Part shown: positions 57,691 to 64,000 of the stretch, in pieces | Position numbering within the stretch: position 1 is the stretch's first letter | How the letters are laid out: each line of letters begins with the position of its first letter | From: Panopea generosa | Lineage: Eukaryota; Mollusca; Bivalvia; Adapedonta; Hiatellidae | NCBI GenBank assembly: GCA_029582155.1 | Contig: CM055895.1 | Span: 54,750,464 to 54,814,463 of the forward strand | Direction of reading: 5' to 3' | Length of the DNA stretch: 64,000 nucleotides | The notes under the pieces: generated by a model | Database searches by the model: none | What the model saw: only the letters and a program-made list of their open reading frames with translations | Told to the model about the DNA's origin: nothing | Translations under genes and position numbers: made by a program

Positions 57691-58310
57691 TACGTTAAAG
57701 TATTTGACGACCGTGCCTTATTGGATCAAAGCACTTTATTTTCATTCTTACAGTATCCAACACTGTAATAGTTCATCCAGCAGATATATTACATGCTTTT
57801 CACAAATTCACGTTAAATTGAACCCAGAGCAACTGGTTCTAAATATTTCTCCATATTTTGCGCGTCAATTAAGAGTAACGATATTGCTAGGATTATAATG
57901 AGAAAAAGAAATTAGCAGTCGAATATGGTAGGGCAGGATCAATACTGAATATCTATGTGTAACCTTAAATGTCCAAAACTTTCTGCTGGGGCAGAGAGTT
58001 ATGTAGGTGTGGTTAATATACAGCTTTTTTCTTTACCTGTCATTTTGCTATAATTATACTGGAAACACTAGCAATCGGGTATGCCAGAACAAGATCACTG
58101 CTATCAATTTAAGTATAACCTTAACGATCATCAATGCAATCAAATAAGTAAATAGTGTTTGCGATTTTTTATTGCGACATGCTATTAACGTAATTTTAAA
58201 TTATGTCTTAGGTCTGAAACTTTTCCATTATTACTACGTGAGCAATTATAGCCATTGTTTAAACAGGCTAAATGTAAATATCTGCCTAACACCAGGCACA
58301 CTTAACGTCT
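57691..58310. other. AT-rich unique sequence
   Basis: Nothing recognised. Confidence 0.5.
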
Positions 58311-58768
58311 CACACACCAATTCATTGTGCATTGTTATACATACCATATACAGAAATGCACTTATAGAACACTGACCACATTGCCAATGGTTCTAAAAGT
58401 GTCTTGTTTCCATAGATAGTCCTGTGTTGGTCTAAATATGCAGGACATAATATAAGGTTGACCCGTTTGTCTTTTTTTACAATTTCGATGATTAAATGAC
58501 AAGCCTTCATTTTTGACAATTATGCCCATTTGTTGCTGCATTACTTCGCCTGTTTAAACTGTTATATCTTCACCCAACAGTACTTAATGTCATCGACATT
58601 TGGCGGCAGAACTCTTTAAAATGTTTCAATATTCTCACATGTACAAAGAATGACCATTTTAAACATTTTCAACAAAAAAAAACAGCCAACCGATTTACAC
58701 TGTTCTAATTTATTCGGCACAAGATACCGTCACTAAGGGAAGGTAATTGGTAAGTGAGACCTTCAAAG
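58311..58768. mobile_element. Family G element, copy 3
   Basis: The best copy for the ends: GTCTCACACACCAATT (58317) and, inverted, GTCTCACTTACCAATT (from 58760) match at 13 of 16 positions. Interior landmarks: CCAATGGTTCTAAAAGTGTC, TTTTTGACAATTATGCCCAT, AACCGATTTACACTGTTCTA, GATACCGTCACTAAGGGAAG. Confidence 0.65.
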
Positions 58769-59427
58769 GACCCAGTCGTCAAATTAAAACTTTTTGCATA
58801 AATTTCAACATCACTCAAGACGTCATAAATGGTCCAAAGTCATCTGTTCAATACCATGGCATTGTCACATGAGAACGTTACTTTACAACAACAATCTCAA
58901 ATATAGTTTTCGTATCTTTTTTTCTCAAGTTCAATGTATTTCTCACGTTTTTCAATCGTTAAAATATTGTTTCACATTTAAACACCTGAAATAAGTGAAA
59001 ATGTGTCGACTTTGTCGGTGATTTTATATTACATACAATAAATCAGTTCTACTCAGGTGTGCCAAGTTACATCAAAGATAAAACATTTTATCATCAATCT
59101 TCCCGGCCGTATCTGGGTCAAGGACTATTCCAGATTTTAAATATCACTAATGTGTTATGATTTCATCAACCAGACCGAGCGTATCTTTTTATCAAAATAT
59201 AACAAATGCAGTTTTACTTTCTTCCAAATCTTCAGTCGGTAGTTATCAATTAGTGTCGAGGTTCAATTTATCGATTTTTTCCCAATGCATGTTAAAGTTC
59301 CTCAAAAATGCCTAGGTTTTATACCACATAACTATAAAAATGAACTGTTGTCTTGGTTATAGGCGTCGACTGTCACACACATATGTGTTCACATACATAC
59401 ACTGTAAATGACTATATTTCGGTTCAA
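58769..59427. other. AT-rich unique sequence
   Basis: Nothing recognised. Confidence 0.5.
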
Positions 59428-59525
59428 TAGTACCATTTTCTGGTAAATGGTATGATCCGGCCGGGTATCGAACCCGCGACCCTCCGCATGTGAGGTGTAC
59501 GATCTATCCATTGACCGCCGCTGCG
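59428..59525 (-). mobile_element. SINE-A copy 9, head only
   Basis: Minus strand: GCAGCGGCGGTCAATGGATA, CATGCGGAGGGTCGCGGGTT, CGATACCCGGCCGGATCATA, then ends soon after ACCATTTACCAGAAAATGGT, a 20-bp self-complementary word. Confidence 0.85.
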
Positions 59526-59877
59526 AGTTTTTTATATTCGTATATCAAGTTCGGGCGTGACGTTATTAAAACATAGTACGTTATTTTGAATGTGTATTAA
59601 TCTTTTCTCGTACAAATATTGTAGAATTCTAAAACTCTACATCCAAGTCTTATTAATAACAATACCGGCTACTCAAAGAAAACATTTGTTTCGTCTTAAG
59701 CTGCCTAGGAAACTGTCAAAAGTATCCTCTATGACGTATTCTTTATCAATCTGTTGATAACAATCATCCGATTAGCAATTAGACAAACAATCCCACAATT
59801 CAACAGTGTAGGTCACTCTGACAGTTAATGTGGTCGTCGTAACGACATAATAACAAGTGTCATAATAAACGACTCAC

Positions 59878-59924
59878 CTTTGCGCTGAAACTGTGTCCAT
59901 GTGGGGTCACACGTGGTATTTGTA
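59878..59924 (-). CDS. Candidate exon with C-type-lectin-like start
   Basis: On the minus strand 47 nt lie between an acceptor (ATTTGGTCTGTTATATAG) and a strong donor (AAAG followed by GTGAGTC). One frame reads TNTTCDPTWTQFQRK. C-type lectin domains often begin with the pattern C-x-x-x-W-T-x-F-x-x-x-C-Y (general knowledge), and the next exon would need to supply the C-Y. A second frame is also open, and 47 nt is small. It lies 60 bp from a SINE. No second lectin exon was found on the minus strand nearby. Confidence 0.15.
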
Positions 59925-59982
59925 CTATATAACAGACCAAATATTACACAAACCTTGCTGTGAAGCAGCTTACTGCTAAAAG

Positions 59983-60205
59983 ACCACATGGTGGTCCAGT
60001 GGTAGAGCGTCCGCCTTGCATGCGGAAGGTCGTGGGTTCGATCCCCGATCAGGTCATACCAAAGACTATAAAAATGGTACTCGAAGCTTCCTAGCCTGAC
60101 GCTCAGCATTTAGAGGACAGTTCTAGGACAGAATACTGTCTTAAGTAGACACCGTCGCGATATGACTGAAAACATTTTTTTGAAAGCGACACTCAAACAC
60201 TATAC
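59983..60205 (+). mobile_element. SINE-A copy 10, internal deletion
   Basis: Head nearly consensus (TGGTGGTCCAGTGGTAGAGC; GGTCGTGGGTTCGATCCCC). The body is joined from ACAGTTCTAGGAC to AGAATACTGTCTTAAGTAGA, losing about 100 bp at breakpoints different from copy 8. The 3' end GCGACACTCAAACACTATAC is present. TTACTGCT occurs on both sides (59970 and 60211), a likely target duplication. Confidence 0.9.
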
Positions 60206-61095
60206 ATGATTACTGCTGACAAGCTGAGTGCAAATAGTTGAACCAATTTGTTAAACAGTTTATATTAACGCGTCGTGACATGTGGTTATCTTGAATTTAC
60301 TATTATAGATAAGATTAAAAAAAAATGCGCCTTGTTGACGTGTTGTGTGTATAACATTTTGAAATAACTGTGGGTTTTTGTTGTAATTTGACCACAGGGA
60401 CCACCAACATGTTAGCACGTGCTGAGTGTGTAAGTATGCTATTCTTACACTGCCAGCTCACACGTTTCTGTGGTTGTCTACTCTGCGTTGTTATTTTTTT
60501 CTAAGATAAACATAAGTATATACAGGTGGTAGCTGTTCGTCATATAAGATAATTCAAGTCTTAAAATGAACATAACACTAAGTTAAAACACCACCAAGTT
60601 CTCATCAAACGATGAACATAAACATGTAATGTTTTATAAACATTGGAAATTAAAATAAACTTATGAATGTATATTTTAGTCTTAAATGTTGTTTGATATT
60701 ATAATTTTAGTATTCTTGTTTTAATGATACATTAGTTATAGATATCACCTCCTAGTATGCTTACATTTTCTTTTCTGTGAGCTATCATTGTAGAAATGAT
60801 TTTTGTCGCAAAATAGTTTATTTTTTCGCTCCTTGATACTACTTACAGTTTTGTATCGTTTAAATAATTAATAAATGATTAAGAAGGTATGATTATGTTG
60901 ACAATACCATACGTACTGCCAGCTGATATAAACATAAATCTCTATCCAGAAAAGGCACTGTCAATTTGTGCAAAAGGAAAGTAATCAAATCAATTGCCCG
61001 AAGTGGTTGGCTCTTAAATTACCATAACATTCTATAAACAAAGACAAGTTTATGTCCAACAGTAGATGCGGCATTCCAAGAACAGCCGCTGCAAA
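60206..61095. other. AT-rich unique sequence with one hairpin
   Basis: ACCACAG at 60391 pairs with CTGTGGT at 60469. Inside, GTGTAAG pairs with CTTACAC across a 9-nt loop. The arms are uneven, so a miRNA-type precursor is unlikely. Otherwise nothing. Confidence 0.4.
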
Positions 61096-62044
61096 GGCGT
61101 AAACATAGTTAATAGTTAAACTAATGTGTAATAAGTACAATACAGAAGAGCGGTGTTACCACCTCGTAACGGCGTAAACATAGTTAATAGTTAAACTAGT
61201 ATATAATAAGTACAATGCAGACAAGCGGTGTTACAACCTCGTAACAGCACAAACATAATTAATAGTTAAACTAGTGTTTAATAAGTACAATGCAGAAGAG
61301 CGGTGTTACCACCTCGCAACGGCGTAAACATAGTTAATAGGTAAACTTGTGTATAATAAGTACAATACAGAAGAGCGGTGTTACCACCTCGTAACGGCGT
61401 AAACATAATTAATAGTTAAACTAGTGTTTAATAAGTACAATGCAGAAGAGCGGTGTTACATGTACCACATCGCAACGGCGTAAACATAGTTTATAGGTAA
61501 ACTTGTGTATAATAAGTACAATACAGAAGAGTGATGTTACCACCTCGTAACGGCGTATACATAGTTAATAGTTAAACTAGTGTTTAATTAACGGCGTAAA
61601 CATAGTTAATAGGTTAACTAATGTATAATAAGTACAATGCAGAAGAGCGGTGTTACCACCTCGTAACGGCGTAAACATAGTTAATAGGTAAACTTGTGTA
61701 TAATAAGTACAATGCAGAAGAACGATGTTACCAACTCGTAATGGCGTAAACATAGTTAATAGTTAAACTAATGTATAACAAATACAATTCAGAAGAGCGG
61801 TGTTACCACCTCGTAACGGCGTAAACATAGTTAATAGGTTAACTAATGTATAATAAGTACAATGCAGAAGAGCGGTGTTACCACCTCGTAACGGCGTAAA
61901 CATAGTTAATAGGTTAACTAATGTATAATAAGTACAATACAGAAGAGCGGTACTACCCCCTCGTAACGGTATAAAAAAAGTTAATAGGTAAACTAGTGTA
62001 TCATAAGTATAATACAGAAGAACGATGTTACCAACTCCTAACGG
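61096..62044. repeat. 75-bp tandem array
   Basis: About 13 units: GGCGTAAACATAGTTAATAG, GTAAACT, GTGTATAATAAGTACAATGC, AGAAGAGCGGTGTTACCACC, TCGTAAC. Unit starts at 61096, 61171, 61246, 61321 and 61396 are exactly 75 bp apart. One unit has a 6-bp insertion (ACATGT, near 61460) and one is cut to 41 bp (61552-61592). Each unit holds the small hairpin GTTAC-CACCTC-GTAAC. Outer units are more diverged. Confidence 0.97.
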
Positions 62045-62875
62045 TCAGCAGCAACCTGGTTAACGGCTGAATCCAACCTTGCTCTTCCCTTGTATATATA
62101 ATATTATGTGGTCTTAACCATAAAGATTATGGCCCTTATTGTTGTGATCTTTCTAATCAGGTGTTGCCAATCCTTTAACCTTGACAATACGATTGTGAAA
62201 TATGTAAATATGTGAACAAAACAAAACACTATTTCACTTATTGACACGTTTGGCGTTTGTTATTTTCATCCATTAGCAGTAATTGATATTGTTCATGAAT
62301 AATGCCATGGGCACATTTCTTTGTGTTCACAATTGTGTTTTATCCTGTTCAACCCAACAGTAGGTACACATGATTGGCTTATGAATTGGATTTTCATATT
62401 GTTTTGCTGCTTTACTGTTGTTGTTTGTGAAAGCAAGCGCTTTCAACTTCACTTCTGTTCATTTTCATTTGAATATGTAAGCGTTTAATAGCTTCCATTT
62501 GACTATTTACTACTGTCATCACAATTGTCACAATCCATGTTACCAAGTATGTTGTTTTTTCTGAAAAATAGGGTTAAAACAGTTATTCAATCGCACATCA
62601 AAAGTTAAATCATTGGAACGAATGTAATTTAATTAGCATATAAATAATAATAATAAGTTTTCTATTTTTAAACAAACTTGTTGTAACTAAAGTATACAAT
62701 CACAATCTTAACCGGAGCAACTTTCTGGCGACAAGACATGTGCAACTGAATATGTTTGATAAGATTTAAAATTATGGTTCATTTGAAATAGTACCTCTTT
62801 CCTCTGTTGAGCTAAAGGAAAACATCATTCTAGATTATTTCCAGTTTCTAATGTATTGTTTTCTTTTACTTACAG
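62045..62875. other. AT-rich unique sequence ending in a splice acceptor
   Basis: No gene. The last 20 bases are TTGTTTTCTTTTACTTACAG, with possible branch point TTCTAAT about 30 nt upstream. Confidence 0.45.
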
Positions 62876-62917
62876 ATATTCGAAATACCTTTACGCAGTG
62901 TGAGAGGTGATACAGAG
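62876..62917 (+). CDS. Candidate 42-nt micro-exon
   Basis: Seen: an excellent acceptor (TTGTTTTCTTTTACTTACAG ending 62875) and a good donor (ACAGAG followed by GTAAGCA from 62918). The 42 nt are a multiple of three and only one of three frames is open: IFEIPLRSVRGDTE, phase 0 in and out, the profile of a cassette micro-exon. Inference: with the candidate start-codon exon at 17751-17789 it would extend a beta-hairpin as in ubiquitin-like or FERM F1 domains. FERM F1 lobes have a similar FEVP-x-R-x-x-G pattern, from memory. If real, the intron before it is at least tens of kilobases. No transcript evidence available. Confidence 0.35.
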
Positions 62918-63188
62918 GTAAGCATAGTTTTAATATAGAAAACTCAAGAAAATCGAATTTCCTATTTTCTGTTCTTGGATATACCTTGCACTCCCAATGA
63001 AATATTTCAATCTTCATTACAAACAATGGCTGATCATCATAAGCATCAAACTTTTATAATCTATGTAGCTTAGAAGCAAGTATCTACTCCAGTGCCGTAG
63101 CTAGAACGTGCCGTGGGAGGTCTAACATAATTCATTTCCACTCATGCACAAATTCACTAAAACCAAGTCGGTTTTTATTCTTTTTGAT
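62918..63188. other. Unique sequence with transposon-end-like word
   Basis: CAGTGCCGTAGCTAG at 63092 resembles a common animal DNA-transposon end (general knowledge), without an identifiable partner. Confidence 0.3.
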
Positions 63189-63520
63189 ACCGCAGTGATG
63201 GTCTAGTAGTAGAACGCCCGCCTCACATGCGGAAGATCGTTGGTTCAATTCCCGGCCGGGTTATACTAAATATTCAAAACTGGTACTAGAACCTTCTTCG
63301 CTTTGCGCTCAGTATTTAGAGGATAGTTCTAGGTCTGTTCGGCAAGTTTCAGTATAATGTGACTGTATAGCGTATCATACTATGTGTTTGCGGCATAATA
63401 CTCCAGTGTGGTAGCGCCTAGAATACTAGCTCAAGTAGACACCATTGTGATATGACTAAAATATTGGAAACGACGTTTAACACTACACAACAACAACAAC
63501 AGCAACAACAAAAACAACAA
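63189..63520 (+). mobile_element. SINE-A copy 11
   Basis: Complete: head CGCAGTGATGGTCTAGTAGT, GAAGATCGTTGGTTCAATTC, body landmarks, 3' end GAAACGACGTTTAACACTAC and (ACA)n tail. Flanks TTATTCTTTTTGA (left) and TTATTATTTTTCAGA (right) look like a decayed target duplication. The Cys-rich minus-strand frame over the tail is an artefact. Confidence 0.9.
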
Positions 63521-64000
63521 TTATTATTTTTCAGACAAGTTCGGTGGTTTGAAATATAGTAATTTCTTACACCGCATACTCGTTCTGTTATCATAATTAG
63601 CAAATAAAACTTTACGTATGACAGAAATCTAAATAATCTAATAATTGTTTCATTCTTCTACCAAGAGGCTGGCAATGCATATCAATAATTAGGTTAACCT
63701 ACAATCACGTGAAGACCTTAACTTGTTGTAGATAAACATGTCACCCCATTTAATAACAAAGTCATCTGACATCGTCTTCCTCTATAAATGTTTAAATATA
63801 TACTCTGAGATGTAATTAAAAGGCACATAACATAAGCCAAGCGAGATGGCACATTAATTGTATAACTTGTTCAGCATGTCATAAGGTCTGTACGTTGAGA
63901 TATACTGCTTGCTCTGTAAACATTAATTTCTCATTTAACAGTTTTAATTATACTTGTGATATGGTGAAGAATGGTGTTCGCTAGAAAATGTTAATTTGTA
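63521..64000. other. AT-rich unique sequence
   Basis: Nothing recognised. Confidence 0.5.

Noticed and set aside
60391..60475. Hairpin as a microRNA precursor
   Set aside because: Arms are of unequal length with large bulges; does not fit the usual stem.

Overview
The window looks like repeat-rich, AT-rich, intron-sparse or intronic nuclear DNA of a metazoan. A bivalve mollusc is the best guess. This rests on abundant tRNA-derived SINEs with box A/box B heads and short A-rich or (CAA)n/(CAAT)n tails, a decayed mariner, MITE-like fold-back elements, and many mini- and microsatellites. I recognise no bacterial operon, rRNA, CRISPR or intact multi-domain gene. The species call is an inference. 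All similarity statements come from reading the sequence by eye, without alignment software.

Layout. 1-5 kb: mostly unique AT-rich DNA with one splice-flanked non-coding exon candidate (1068-1259) and a family-C SINE. 5.5-6.9 kb: a SINE-A and a complete but dead mariner with TIRs and TA duplications. 7.3-15.3 kb: a 450-bp TIR element, four family-B or tRNA-like inserts and a CCAAT/CRE promoter-like module. 16.1-17.6 kb: a satellite block with a 95-bp dimeric core and 47-bp monomeric edges. 18-26.6 kb: a dense run of satellites (GAGAAT, 31-bp, 36-bp, GATACA arrays) interleaved with SINE-A copies. 28-34.7 kb: decayed coding relics, including a RecQ-like N-terminus and minus-strand fragments. 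36-46 kb: simple repeats (TTGTATC, ACCT, TTAC/TTGC, CTA), two fold-back transposons (one TA-type, one TTAA-type) and SINEs of families A and D. 46-54 kb: mostly unique DNA, a 48-bp coding-phase minisatellite, a SINE cluster with microsatellite tail, and a coding-like terminal exon on the minus strand. 55-64 kb: more SINEs, a 75-bp tandem array and a splice-flanked 42-nt exon candidate.

Genes. Nothing can be called a functional gene with confidence. The best coding hints are short pieces: a plus-strand micro-exon (62876-62917), a possible start-codon exon (17751-17789) in compatible phase, a minus-strand terminal segment (54275-54448), and a RecQ-like N-terminal fragment (33317-33514). If the plus-strand exons belong together, most of the window is one long intron. 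Nearly all long open frames in the window lie inside tandem repeats and are artefacts of repeat periods that avoid stop codons.

Transposon content: one tRNA-SINE family (A) has eleven copies on both strands, one with a perfect 11-bp target duplication. At least four further tRNA-derived families (B-E) occur in two to four copies each. Tandem repeats by rough addition cover about a tenth of the window.
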